Translations under genes and position numbers: made by a program
In this document: piece after piece, positions 1 through 10,020 of the stretch
Layout: each line of letters begins with the position of its first letter
Numbering within the stretch: position 1 is the stretch's first letter
Origin: Prorocentrum cordatum
Lineage: Eukaryota; Sar; Dinophyceae; Prorocentrales; Prorocentraceae
NCBI GenBank assembly: GCA_963575745.1
Contig: CAUYUJ010008069.1
Span: 117,501 to 181,500 of the forward strand
Direction: 5' to 3'
Length of the DNA: 64,000 bases
The notes under the pieces: generated by a model
The model's database searches: none
Told to the model about the DNA's origin: nothing
Seen by the model: only the letters and a program-made list of their open reading frames with translations

Positions 1-560
1 GGGAAGGAGCCTGTTGAGTATCAGGTGTTGTGTTGGAGAAGGAGGCTGTTGAGTACTGGGTGTTGTGTTGGAGACGGAGGGAGTTGAGTAGAAGGTTCTT
101 TTCAAGTTCAGCTTGGGGAGGGAGCCTGTTGAGTATCGGGTGTTGTGTTGGAGAAGGAGGCTGTTGAGTACTGGGTGTTGTGTTGGAGACGGAGGGAGTT
201 GAGTAGAAGGTTCTTTTCAAGTTCAGCTTGGGGAGGGAGCCTGTTGAGTATCGGGTGTTGTGTTGGAGAAGGAGGCTGTTGAGTACTGGGTGTTGTGTTG
301 GAGACGGAGGGAGTTGAGTAGAAGGTTCTTTTCAAGTTCAGCTTTGGGAGGGAGTCTGTTGAGTATCGGGTGTTGTGTTGGAGAAGGAGGCTGTTGAGTA
401 CTGGGTGTTGTGTTGGAGACGGAGGGAGTTGAGTAGAAGGTTCTTCTCAAGTTCAGCTTGGGGAGGGAGCCTGTTGAGTATCGGGTGTTGTGTTGGAGAA
501 GGAGGCTGTTGAGTAATGGGTGTTGTGTTGGAGACGGAGGGAGTTGAGTAGAAGGGAGCC
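1..560. repeat. 115-bp tandem repeat array, about 4.8 copies
   Basis: The block CTGTTGAGTATC recurs at 11, 126, 241, 356 and 471 (CTGTTGAGTATC with minor substitutions), an exact 115-base period. Each unit is itself made of three related blocks of about 36-43 bases built round GTTGAGTA and GTGTTGGAGA. Several minus-strand frames stay open through it (for example 223-588), but 115 is not a multiple of three, so the encoded peptide rotates frame from unit to unit. I read it as a minisatellite entering from the left edge, not as a gene. Confidence 0.95.
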
Positions 561-675
561 CAAAAAGTCTTCCAAAAAAGAGCTTCAAAAGTGAGTCCGA
601 AAATCGTAGGAATCATACATAAACTCATATATAATCATGAGAAAGGGGGTTCTTGGTGGGTGCACAGGGCTATAT

Positions 676-769
676 ATACATAGAGAGAGAGGGAGAGAGA
701 GAGAGAGAGAGAGAGAACACACACACACAAAACAAACAACAAACAAACAGAAATAGACAGAGAAAGAGA

Positions 770-802
<33 letters not shown>

Positions 803-875
803 ACACACATAACAACAGCATTATAAACAAGAGAGAGACAGAGAGAGAATCAAAAAAACAGAAAAACAAAAAACA
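676..875. repeat. GA/CA-rich simple sequence
   Basis: Runs of GA dinucleotides, a short CA run near 717-730 and GAGAAA repeats follow one another. Nothing coding is visible between the 115-bp array and the 77-bp array. Confidence 0.9.
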
Positions 876-929
876 TATATCCTGGCGAAGGACCCAACCA
901 TAAACAATTGTTCGTAACGCGTTGCGGGT

Positions 930-2735
930 GCCGCTTTCGGCGGGGCTCCCTATGGGGCCACGAAACGCTGCCTTGGGTGGGGGAACCGCAGGCGAGAGCA
1001 GCCACTGGGGCCTTCGGTGGAGCTCCCTATGGGGACACGAAGCGCTACCCTGGGCAGGGGAACCGCATGCGAGAGCAGCCACTGGGGCCTTTGGTGCAGC
1101 TCCCCATGGGGCCACGAAGCGCTGCCCTGGGTGGGGGAACCGCACGCGAACTGCGCCACGGGGGCCTTCGGTGGAGCTCCCCCTATGGGGCCACGAAGCG
1201 CTGCCCTGGGCGGGGGAACCGCATGCGAACTGCGCCACTGGGGCCTTCGGTGGAGCTCCACATGAAGCCACGAAGCAATGCCCTGGGCTGGGGAACTGCA
1301 TGCGAACTGCGCCACTAGGGCCTTCGGTGGAGCTCCCCATGGGGCCACGAAGCGCTGCCCTGGGTGGGGGAACCGCAGGCGACAGCAGCCACTGGGGCCT
1401 TCGGTGGAGCTCCCTATGGGGCCACGAAGCGCTGCCCTGGGTGGGGGAAGCGCATGCCGGAGCAGCCACTGGGGTTTTCGGTGGAGCTCCCCATGGGGCC
1501 ACGAAGCGCTGCCCTGGGTGGGGGGACCGCATGCGAGAGCAGCCACTGGGGCCTTCGGTGGAGCTCCCTATGGGGCCACCAAGCGCTGCCCTGGGTGGGG
1601 GAACCGCATGCGAGAGCAGCCACTGGGGCCTTCGGAGCTCCCTATGGGGCCACGAAGCGTTGCCCTGGGCGGGGGAAGCGCATGCGAGAGCAACCACTGG
1701 GGTTTTCGGCGGAGCTCCCCATGGGGCCACGAAGCGCTGCCCTGGGTGGGGGAACCGCAGGCGACAGCAGCCACTGGAGCCTTCGGTGGAGCTCCCTATG
1801 GGGCCACGAAACGCTGCGCTGGGTGGGGGAACCGCATGCGAGAGCAGCCACTGGGGCCTTCGGTGGAGCTCCCTATGGCGCCACGAAGCGCTGCCCTGGG
1901 CGGGGGAAGCGCATGCGAGAGCAGCCGCTGGGGCCTTCGGTGGAGCTCCTTATGAGGCCACGAAGCGCTGCCCTGGGTGGGGGAAGCGCATGCGAGAGCA
2001 GCCACTGGGGCCTTCGGTGGAGCTCCCTATGGCGCCACGAAGCGCTGCCCTGGGTGGGGGAACCGCAGGCGACAGCAGCCACTGGGGCCTTCGGTGGAGC
2101 TCCCTATGGGGCCACGAAGCGCTGCCCTAGGTGGGGGAAGCGCATGCCGGAGCAGCCACTGGGGTTTTCGGCGGAGCTCCCCATGGGGCCACGCAGCGCT
2201 GCCCTGGGCGGGGGAACCGCATGCGAGAGCAGCCACTGGGGCCTTCGGTGGAGCTCCCCATGGGGCCACGAAGCGCTGCCCTGGGTAGGGAGCCGCATGC
2301 GAGAACAGCCACTGGGGCCTTTGGTGCAGCTCCCCATGGGGCCACGAAGCGCTGCCCTGGGTGGGGGGACCGCATGCGAGAACAGCCACTGGGGCCTTCG
2401 GTGGAGCTCCCCATGGGGCCACGAAGCGCTGCCCTGGGTGGGGGAACCGCATGCGAGAGCAGCCGCTGAGGCCTTCGGTGGAGCTCCCCATGGGGCCACG
2501 AAGCGCTGCCCTGGGTGGGGGGACCGCATGCGAGAGCAGCCACTGGGGCCTTCGGTGGAGCTCCCTATGGGGCCACGAAGCGCTGCGCTGGGAGGGGGAA
2601 ACGCATGCGAGAGCAGCCACTGGGGCCTTCGGTGGAGCTCCCTATGGGGCCACCAAGCGCTGCCCTGGGTGGGGGAACCGCATGCGAGAGCAACCGTTGG
2701 GGCCTTCGGTGGAGCTCCCTATGGGGCTACGACAC
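930..2735. repeat. 77-bp tandem repeat array, about 23 copies
   Basis: The unit contains GGGGCCACGAAGCGCTGCCC, then GGGTGGGGGAACCGCATGCG, then GAGAGCAGCCACTGGGGCCT and TCGGTGGAGCTCC. Copies are about 77 bases apart, with a few 74-78-base variants. Almost no stop codon occurs in any plus frame and in most minus frames (plus-strand open stretches 922-2130 and 1364-2869). Because 77 is 3x25+2, the three plus frames cycle through the same three peptides. The array is related, in inverted orientation, to the 112-bp array at 61886-63045. I cannot say whether it is translated; frame rotation argues against a constrained protein. Confidence 0.93.
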
Positions 2736-2870
2736 GTGCGAGGGGCGTGCCGAGAGCAGAGGCAAGGAGTGGGAGGAGGGAGGAGGGAAGGGGCAGCGGG
2801 AGGAGGAGACGCGGGGCACCGTCTCTTCAAAACGAGGACCCTACACCACAGGATGGTAGGGAACCATAAA
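2736..2870 (+). other. Conserved purine-rich tail of the 77-bp array
   Basis: After the last unit comes a GGAGG/GAGGAG purine tract (2760-2815) and then a block containing CTCTTCAAAACGA and ACCACAGGATGG (2823-2857). The same order, purine tract then CTCTTCAAAACGA then ACCACGCAGGATGG, is found on the minus strand at 61755-61885 next to the other array. The reading frame that leaves the array encodes APSLQNEDPTPQDG here and APSLQNDDATTQDG there, so even the peptide is kept. It looks like the fixed end of a dispersed unit or an exon edge; the role is unknown. Confidence 0.75.
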
Positions 2871-2916
2871 GAGACAAAAGGAGAAGGAGAAGGAGGGGGA
2901 GATAACAGAACAGTGG

Positions 2917-3080
2917 CCTGAGCCAAAGGCCTATGGCATTCGGCAAGTGCGCAAGGCAGCGCGGGGTGCACTGGGCAGACCGCCCCGGGGGCTCGAGCCA
3001 AACGCCAATGACATTCGGCAGACGCGCGCAACGGTCCGGAGCGCATCGGGCAAACCGAGCTGGCGTCGACGTCTGCGTTG
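2917..3080. repeat. 75-bp direct duplication
   Basis: GAGCCAA...ATTCGG at 2919-2943 recurs 75 bases later (2994-3018), with matching AGCGC...GGGCA(A/G)ACCG blocks. The period is 25 codons and the minus-strand frame repeats RC(A/L).LPN(V/A)IG.WL.P twice. It may be a fragment of a coding repeat, but no gene can be delimited. Confidence 0.65.
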
Positions 3081-4088
3081 GGCGCGTGGGCTCGGCAAAT
3101 GGGGTTTCTCCATGTCTGATTGCGCGCCGCCCCTTCGCATCATCGCCTTCGCAGCGCGTTTGGCGGTCTGCTTCCAGCTTCCAGGGCGTTCGCGGCGCGC
3201 CGCCAGATTTTTTCAATGGTTGTTTTTGATTGCTCGTCCTCGGGACTCGCGGCTTGCTTGCAGGGGCCCTCGGATGCGCGCCGGGCCCCCCCTGGCCGTT
3301 TTGGTGCCCTCTTGCGCCGTCTGGGCCAACTCGGGGTTTCCACGGCGGTCCCAGGGGCCCCGCTGGGGCCATCTTGGAGCGGCGGGTGCCCGACAGGGCG
3401 AGAGCGTTAAAATATTTTAGAGGCCGAAGGGAAAGTGGCGAGTTTCGCTGGCCCTCCTGGATGTCCTCTTGGGCGCGCTGAGGCCATCCTGAGAGTCTCG
3501 GGGCGCCCCCCTCGGCCCGGCCCCGCTGGTCCGCGTCGCGCCCTGAGACCCGCTCCGGGCCCCGCGGGCCCTAGATATTTGGACTTGCGACCGCCTGGGC
3601 GGCCCCCCGTGGCCCCGGCGGCCCGGCTTCGGGCTTTCTGGCATCTGGGAACGTCCCGCGCCGAGCCCCGCGAGGCACGCGGGAACGCCCAATGATTCCG
3701 ACAATTCCGAGGACTTGCAGCACCTGGTGCCGCTCCATCCAACGTCTCGCGTCTCGCGGGACGGTGGCAGAACTAAGGGAGCGGCCCTTGTTGCCCGCGC
3801 GCAGCCTTTCCCCCCCCCGCAATTTAGGCAGTCCGTGGGGATGCGGTTGCGTTTGGTGCAGATGCCTGCGCGTGGCTACCCCTTACAGCAGCAACGCACT
3901 ACCGAGAAAGATGATGACGCAGATGGGGAAGATGAGGATTTGGCCGATGCGTGTGCGCAGCCGCACGCTCCATTTTCCGCCACGCGCTAGCGGGCTCTGC
4001 CGCCACCTCCTGGGCGCGCCTGGCAGTGGTCGCTGCCGGCGCACCCCACTGTGGTCCGGGGGCGCAGTTCATTCTGCGGCGGCCGGCT
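3081..4088. other. GC-rich segment without recognisable gene
   Basis: Short overlapping open frames exist on both strands, as expected from high GC content, but none shows a recognisable domain or a clear advantage over the others. This is the left flank of the LTR retrotransposon. Confidence 0.6.
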
Positions 4089-4237
4089 TGTGACCGATCT
4101 CCAGAATTTACATATTAGGTTTAGCATTCATTTGTGATCTTCCCTTGTCGATCTACCGAGTTGCAGAGTGTGCTCGGTGAACTGTAACCCCCTCTGGCTC
4201 AAGCCCAAAAACGTTCATCCAATCCTGTGCTGCCACA
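4089..4237 (+). repeat. 5' LTR (149 bp)
   Basis: Begins TG and ends CA. Matches 14132-14276 except for TTTAGC versus TCTAGC, a 4-base ATTC insertion near 4130, and GTAACC versus GCAACC. It contains a short stem-loop, ACCGAG (4155-4160) pairing with CTCGGT (4173-4178), and a spliced-leader-like word CCCCTCTGGCTCAAG at 4189-4203. Confidence 0.95.
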
Positions 4238-4239
4238 GT

Positions 4240-4251
4240 TGGTAGCGGAGC
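4240..4251 (+). other. Primer-binding site
   Basis: TGGTAGCGGAGC begins two bases after the LTR. It matches 10 of 12 positions of TGGTATCAGAGC, the initiator-methionine-tRNA-complementary site common in copia elements of plants. The position directly after the LTR is as expected for minus-strand priming. Confidence 0.75.
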
Positions 4252-4384
4252 GCGGTGTCGCTCGGGGTGCCTTGGGCGCTAGCCAGGTCCGCGTCTGAGA
4301 GGTGCGACCGGCCGGCACTCGCGTGCTCCCGAGCGGTCGCTGCGCTCGGCCGACTGCGACGCGTGGAGATCCACGGTGGACGCC

Positions 4385-6513
4385 ATGGCGGGCGTCGAAG
4401 AAGCTACAGAGAAGGGGGCCAACCTACACGTGAGCGCGGGGACTGACGAGGCTGCAGTGACTAGGGGCGAACTCAGGGGACTCATCGGGGACATCGTCAG
4501 GGCGGCGATGCAGGAGCAGTCCGCGAGCTCGAGCGCTGCAGCAGCGACCAGTTCCGCGACCGCCACTAAGCAGAACGAGAAGGGCGAGGATCCTTGGCAG
4601 GCTTCGGATCCTTGGGATGCCGGCGGCGGTGAGAGTTGGCAGAGTCGCTGGTGGCAGGCCGACTCGAAGGCCGGCTGGGCGGATCGGCAGCCCGATCCGA
4701 AGGACAGTTGGCAGAAGGACTCAGGCTGGTCTCACGACTCGGCCTGGGGCCGCGGGCCCAGCGCCGCTGGGCCCGCGGCCTGTCTGAGCAGACCGGCTGG
4801 TCCGGCGGCTGGGGCGGCGGCGGTGCTTGGGCGAAGGGGGACTACACCGACCCTCCTGCGTGGCCAGGCTGGTCACACTTCCGGCCGTGGAAAAAGTCGC
4901 TCAGACGTTGGAACTCGAACACAGACTTCCCGGTCTGGCGCCGCTCCGAGAAATTCCTTCGTTTGTTCGACTGGGTTTTCCAGGCGAAGTTCGAGGACAT
5001 CCAGGAGCATCGGCTGGCAGACGACGGCTGGATAGACATCGTGCTCGGCCGCATGGACACCATGGCTGGCGAGCGCGAGGGAGACGATCTTCGCCGAGCT
5101 GGTCGTCGGGCCTTCTTTGAAGCCAATCGCGAGCCGAAGGAATCGCTCATCCAGTTCGTCATTCGTCGGGATGCTCAGATGCAAGAGGCAGAAGGGCACG
5201 ACTTGTGGATGTCGTCCAAGCTGAAGGGCCTTCTCTTAGAAGAGGGCGCCTGCGTGTCAGCCCAGGGGCTCCAGAACTTGAGGACGCTCACTCTCGGGAA
5301 GCTGGACTACGAGAGCGTCTCGTGGGCACTCAAGCAGATGGACTCCGGCGGCACGGAGCGCTTGCTCCCGGGGCGTGGCGCCGGGGCGATGATGGCTGGC
5401 GCGGCCGCTCCTGAGGGCCTAGGTGCTAGTGAGGTGTCGCCTGATTTTCAGCCTTCCCTCCTCTCTTCTCCTCCCCCGTGGTCGCAGGGTCGGTCCGAGG
5501 GTACCGGCGACTTCCCGGCGGAGGACGAGGAGACGTACTACGACGAGGATGACGAGGAGGAGGCCTCGGACGAGGAAGACATCGAAGCCCTCTTGGCCGA
5601 GCTCGACGACCTCGACGTGTCAGAGGACCAGGTGGACGAGGTGCTCGCGACCCTCGAGGCCAAGAACACCCGGACCTGGAAGCAGAACAAGGAGCTGAAG
5701 CGCGCCGCCCGGCAAGACCGGGAGCACTTTCGACCCGAGTCCAGGGCGCCTCGACCTCCGCGAGCACATCCCGCAGGTCGTCCAGGGCGCGGAGGAGGCC
5801 GAGGCGACGGAGCTGGTGGCCGGGGCAGTCGCGCCCGTGGCGGTCGTGGGTTCGACCGCCGGCGACTCACGAGAGAGCAATTGATCAAGGTAGCGCGCTG
5901 CGGCATCTGCAAGCAGAAGGGCCACTGGCACAGGGAGTGCCCGGAGAAGGACGGGCCCAAGGATCGCCGAGCTGCGAAGGATCACGGCCGAGGCGCGTCC
6001 GCGCACATGTTCTCGGGCATCGTCGGCGAGGCCGGTGGCTCGGAGTTCGTGGCGACGGTGGACGCGACCGCGGACATCCTCCCGGCCTGGGAGCAGGCGC
6101 AGCTGGAGATCGAGTCGAGCGCTGTCCTTCTCACCACGTCCGCCACCCAGGGGCTCGTCGACCCGGGCGCCGGCAGCGACCTCGCGGGGGTCGGCGCGAT
6201 CAATCGCGAGTCCCGCGCTCTGGCCGAGCTCGGGCTGAGGTATGTCGAGATACCCTTGGCTGACCGCCCGCTCAAGGCGGCCCGTGGAGTCGGCGGAGCT
6301 TCGCGGGTGATCAATGTCATCCTTTGTCCACTCTGCCTAGGTCAGACTTTTGGCATCATAGAAACCACGGTGTTGGCGGACAACGTTCCGCACATTCTCA
6401 GCATGAATCGATCTGCCCAGGAACAGCATGCAACTCCAGCGCCTAGGTCAGAAGGTGCCTCTCTGCCGCCTCAATTCAGGCCACCGCCTCGCAGAGATAG
6501 TGGGTCCCCTTGA
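4385..6513 (+). pseudogene. gag-pr: Gag with CCHC zinc knuckle, plus start of protease (frameshifted)
   Basis: An ATG at 4385 opens a frame (MAGVEEATEKGAN...) rich in Trp/Ser/Asp that fades into a frame break near 4770. The 4636-6513 frame then continues with a helical Gag core (around RRWNSNTDFPVW and KLKGLLLEEGACVS), an acidic stretch DEEDIEALLAELDDLDVSED and an Arg/Gly-rich tail. A zinc knuckle C-x2-C-x4-H-x4-C (CGICKQKGHWHREC, 5899-5940, residues 422-435 of the 4636 frame) is complete. An aspartic protease-like motif LVDPGAGS follows (Asp codon at 6160), a variant of D-S/T-G. The matching continuation (GQKVPLCRLNSGHRLAEIV) is in another frame from about 6428, so the protein is broken there. 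Confidence 0.8.
4748..4780. other. Perfect 15-bp-stem hairpin inside gag
   Basis: GGCCGCGGGCCCAGC (4748-4762) is followed by a 3-base loop GCC and its exact reverse complement (4766-4780). The Gag coding frame changes at this place. It could be an assembly or polymerase slip at a GC hairpin, or a structural signal; see findings. Confidence 0.9.
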
Positions 6514-7083
6514 CCAGGAGGCAGTGGTGCCAGCAGCAGCGATTAAGAAGTATCCTTTCTTGCGTGCCGACTCGTTTCAGACTGCAGCGGGACAGTTTCC
6601 AGAGATGTCGGGTGTTGGAGTCGTGACCGGTTACATCCCTCCCCTCCTCATCCTCGTCTTGCTGCTCATGCTGCTGCGGCGGCTTATGAAGGGGGAGCTC
6701 AAGGGCTAGGACTAGGACTCAGAGGGCGTCTGGAGCCAGGACTCAGAGCACCAGGTCGATCGTCTCCTCCAGTAACCAGGCCGACTTCGGACCGAAGTAC
6801 CAGCTCGACGATTCGAGGGCGCCCCTCCAGTCATGGGCTCAGCCGGGCCCGGGTCGGGCCTCAGGATCCGGTAGGCAAGCTAAGGTGCCGAGGCCGAGGA
6901 AGTCTTCGAATGCGAGGGTTCCGGGGAGCCGAGGGAGCTGGACTGTGCCGACCGTTCTCGCGGTAACAATGGTTGTAGTCGTCATCTCCGTAGCCCATCT
7001 CGGCTCAAGTCTAGCGCTCCTTGCGTTAGCTCTCTCAGTTCTCGAACTGCTACTGGCCCGGCGGCGGCGCCCGGCCAGACTCG
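6428..7083 (+). pseudogene. Protease C-terminus and hydrophobic segments
   Basis: The frame 6428-6709 carries the protease end (LCRLNSGHRLAEIVGP) and then a hydrophobic stretch YIPPLLILVLLLMLLRRL with basic residues after it. Further on, another frame (from 6885) holds a longer hydrophobic stretch (6950-7065: VLAVTMVVVVISVAHLGSS then LALLALALSVLELLLA) followed by RRRRP. These would be membrane-spanning if translated, which is unusual for a copia Gag-Pol. The pieces lie in different frames, so the region is broken or mis-assembled. Confidence 0.55.
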
Positions 7084-8853
7084 ATGGTCCTCGGCGCGCT
7101 GCTCCTGGCGCGGCTGGCGGCGCATCCCGTGCTCGGTGGAAAGAAGAAGGGAGACTACGGAACGTCGAGCAAGGGGAACCAGGGAGCGTGGGAGGCCACC
7201 CAGGCCTTCTTGCGGGCACGCCAGTCTCGCCTCAACGGGGAGCGTGCTCCCGGCGAGCCCGACTCGGACGGCTACGTTTGGGACGAGCCGTCGGCAGAGG
7301 CAGCAGCGGCGGCGACAGTCGAGAGCGACGCTTTGGAGGCGGCGGCGCTGCAGGCTCAGATCCAAGCGGAGGCGGGCCAGGCGGACCGCGAGCCACCTAT
7401 CGGAGGCGCATCGTCCTCGGGAAGCGGTCGGACGACGGGCTACTCGACCTGGCAGGGCCACCCGGGACCTCAGCCGCCCCTGCCTCCGGAACCACCTCCA
7501 GGGCATACCGGCCCATGCCCGATGGTAGTAGACCCGATGGTCAATCCCCAGGCGGCAGCGGCAGCAGCAGCCGCGGCGGTGCCTCCAGCAGTCCAGCAAG
7601 CAGCGATCAACACTCCGGTGGTGTCAGCTCCGCCACCCATGAAGCCTCCTCCGGCGACGATGTACATGCGGGGCGCTCCGGCTCCGGCATTTCAAGGGCC
7701 ACCCGACCCCACCGGACAGCGTCTCGCTTTCTCGGAGCATGCATTCGGAGCTGGACGTCAGGCGGCGATGCCGGGATCGGCTCCTCCGACGGGGCCCGCG
7801 GCCGGCAAGCCACCGCCCAAGCCGCTGGGATCGGCTCCTCTGACAGGGCCCGCGGCCGGCAAGCCACCACCCAAGCCGCTGGCACCGACTCCCGAGCCGT
7901 CGATTCCGATGAGGCCTCCTCCTGTTCCAGCAGGCGAGTGCGATCACCCGGAGTCGTGCATCCGATACTACGGGAACCAGCACGGGTCAGGCTCGAGGTG
8001 CACCCGATGCCAGACTCGACTGGCGTGGGTTCCCCGCGGCCAGGGGGCAGCGGCCGGCCAGGACCCACCGCAGTCAGCTGCCGAGGCGGCTCGGTCTGCG
8101 GCGGCATCGGCGCGGCGTGCTGTCAATATCCTGCAGGAGAGCCCAGGATTCCGAGAGGGTGGCGCTGCTCTGACTACAGTGAACTCCCTGGGCAGCTTGC
8201 TGCAGAGCCTACAGTGGCAGCTGCACGAGATCCCGGAGGGGATCCGCGCCTTCGGCAGGGTCCAGGAGGCGTTGGACCGCATGGTGCAGATAGCGACCGA
8301 CACGCAGAGCGCGCCGACGCAGATCCAGGAGGGACTCATGCAGATTCACCAGGCTCTGGTAGCGATCCAGCGCCACATGACATCCTTCGAAGACTTCGGC
8401 GAGAAGCTCGACGCAATGGAGTCGCGGATGTTCAACCTCGAGCAAAGCGTGGGCCAATTGGGCTACATCGTGATGCAGGTAGGTCAGGGCGTGGCTGGAC
8501 TACTCCAAGCACGCGGACTTCAGCATCAGCCTGGTGGCCAGGTCCCGGGCGACCCCTGGACGCCAGATCCGCTAGGGCCCATCGAGCCCAGCGGAGAAGG
8601 AAGCTCGTCAAGCGGTGGCGGGCACGGGCCTCACGAGGGCTCGAAATTCCAAGATGGTGGAGCACGGCCGCCTACCACGACGCCGCCGAGCGGCAGCGGC
8701 GATCACGACGAGGAGCTCAACACGACCAGCACGACACTCGCCTCGACGACGACCGACCCGAGCAACTGGTGGCCCCTGCCGCCGATTCCGGAGGCTGCGA
8801 CCGACCAGGAGCAGGAGGTGGAGCTGATCAGCGACCAGGGAGAGCTGTATTGA
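7084..8853 (+). CDS. Second Gag-like ORF with CxH...CxxC zinc motif, 589 aa
   Basis: One long frame starts with a hydrophobic MVLGALLLARLAAHPVLGG, then a Pro/Ala-rich region with two near-identical repeats of GPAAGKPPPKPL (residues about 236-265). A zinc-binding candidate Cys286-x-His288 ... Cys306-x2-Cys309 follows (CDHPESCIRYYGNQ then GSRCTRCQTRLAW). After it, about residues 370-480 look helical and coiled (LDRMVQIATDTQ, IHQALVAIQRHMTSFEDF, LDAMESRMFNLEQSVGQL). The tail is acidic (DQEQEVELISDQGELY). This CxH...CxxC plus helical domain is, as I recall it, typical of dinoflagellate copia polyproteins and sits between Gag and Pol. The ATG at 7084 may not be the true start, because the frame is joined to upstream sequence by a frameshift. 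Confidence 0.75.
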   Translation: MVLGALLLARLAAHPVLGGKKKGDYGTSSKGNQGAWEATQAFLRARQSRLNGERAPGEPDSDGYVWDEPSAEAAAAATVESDALEAAALQAQIQAEAGQADREPPIGGASSSGSGRTTGYSTWQGHPGPQPPLPPEPPPGHTGPCPMVVDPMVNPQAAAAAAAAAVPPAVQQAAINTPVVSAPPPMKPPPATMYMRGAPAPAFQGPPDPTGQRLAFSEHAFGAGRQAAMPGSAPPTGPAAGKPPPKPLGSAPLTGPAAGKPPPKPLAPTPEPSIPMRPPPVPAGECDHPESCIRYYGNQHGSGSRCTRCQTRLAWVPRGQGAAAGQDPPQSAAEAARSAAASARRAVNILQESPGFREGGAALTTVNSLGSLLQSLQWQLHEIPEGIRAFGRVQEALDRMVQIATDTQSAPTQIQEGLMQIHQALVAIQRHMTSFEDFGEKLDAMESRMFNLEQSVGQLGYIVMQVGQGVAGLLQARGLQHQPGGQVPGDPWTPDPLGPIEPSGEGSSSSGGGHGPHEGSKFQDGGARPPTTTPPSGSGDHDEELNTTSTTLASTTTDPSNWWPLPPIPEAATDQEQEVELISDQGELY

Positions 8854-8856
8854 GCT

Positions 8857-9960
8857 CTCCGACTCAGCCTCAGGCCAGCATTCTAGAGCTGTCTTCGTGC
8901 TTTGTGCAGTGCGGTTGCGCGAGGCCCCGCGCCGCCTGCACGACTTCTGGCGCCGAGAGCGCACCGACGGAAACGAAGGGTTCTGCTCCTCCTCCTCCTC
9001 CTCCTTCACCTCACCCTGGGTCCTTCCGGACTCCTAGGGCTCCGAGGCGTCCGGAGACTCTGGAGCAGGGGCCCCAGTGGACCGACGGGGACAGGCACAA
9101 CGACGACCACGAGGTCGCGTGCAGCAGGCGGGCCCGAGAGGCTCTCGAGCGTCGGGCGTGCGGGCAACTAGGTGAGACGCTTACCACCGAGGGGCCCTCC
9201 GACCGGGGACGCCGGGCCAAGACGGCCTTCATGGAGATTTTCTCCCCGCCCCGCGTGGCCCCGGAGGTGGCCAGGCGCGGGGCCCCCGTGCTCTCGGATC
9301 CCAGCTGGGATCTCAAAACCGGGTGGGACGCGTCAAGTAAGTCCGAAGTTCGCCGCTCTGGAAGCGTACTAAGGAGGAACAGCCGTGCTCGGAATGTGGG
9401 GCGTTCTCTGCGATCAATCGCTTGAATCGTCATCGAGTCGATCCGATCGTGTGGCAGAGGTCGGTAGCGGCCGGTCTCCGCGATCTGACCCTGTGAATGG
9501 AGATAGCCCTCTTCCAACACAGTAAGGGGCGGTACTTCATCTTCGAGCATCCCATATACGCCTCTTCCTGGGACACTCGCGCCGTGCAGCTCGTCTCGTG
9601 CGAGGGCTCGAGGGAGTCCTGCGCCTGCGCGTCGACACGTGTGCGTTCGGACTTCAAGTAGACAAGAGGGGGTTTAACAAGAAACCAACCGGCCTTCTAT
9701 CCAATCACCCCAGGGTGCTCCGGGACCTCGATGGCCACCTGTGCACCGGGGGGCACGAGCGCGCACTGCTCGAGGGGAGCCACATTACCACCAAGGCCGG
9801 CAGGTACCCCCCAGCCTTTGTCAGGAAGGTCGCTCGAGCCGTGTCCGAGCAGCGGGGCGGGGCGGGCGCCCGCGGCCCTTCCACCTGGGCGGAGCTGGCG
9901 GAGGATGCCTTCCCGGAGGACGATCTGGGTGACGCGGAGGCTGGATCGGAAGTAAGCGAC
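8857..9960 (+). pseudogene. Cytosine-C5-methyltransferase-like domain of the copia polyprotein
   Basis: Three frames together spell one domain. Motif I-like FMEIFSPPRVAPEVARRG is at 9228-9281, then an SDPSWDLKTGWD segment (motif II/III-like) at about 9294-9329, both in the frame that ends at 9425. The next frame gives PCSECGAFSAINRLN (9383-9427), a motif IV-like Pro-Cys, and GRYFIFEHPIYASSWD (from 9527), whose Glu-His-Pro resembles motif VI. A TGA interrupts it at 9494-9496. The following frame (9598 onward) continues with VDTCAFGL and KKPTGLLSNHP. Retrotransposon capture of cytosine methyltransferases is known from dinoflagellates; this copy cannot make an active enzyme as it stands. Confidence 0.65.
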
Positions 9961-10020
9961 GAGGAAGGCCAAGACGAGCCAGAGACTCGTCCAGCCCCCC
10001 GCGAGAGAAAGACCGTTCCG

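Noticed and set aside
930-2735. CRISPR or centromere-type satellite
   Set aside because: No unique spacers; unit length and shared tail with the other array point to a dispersed minisatellite-bearing unit.
6885-9425. 846-codon plus-strand ORF as a single protein
   Set aside because: Its middle is the shadow of the better 7084-8853 frame; only its two ends (hydrophobic segment, methyltransferase-like start) look real.
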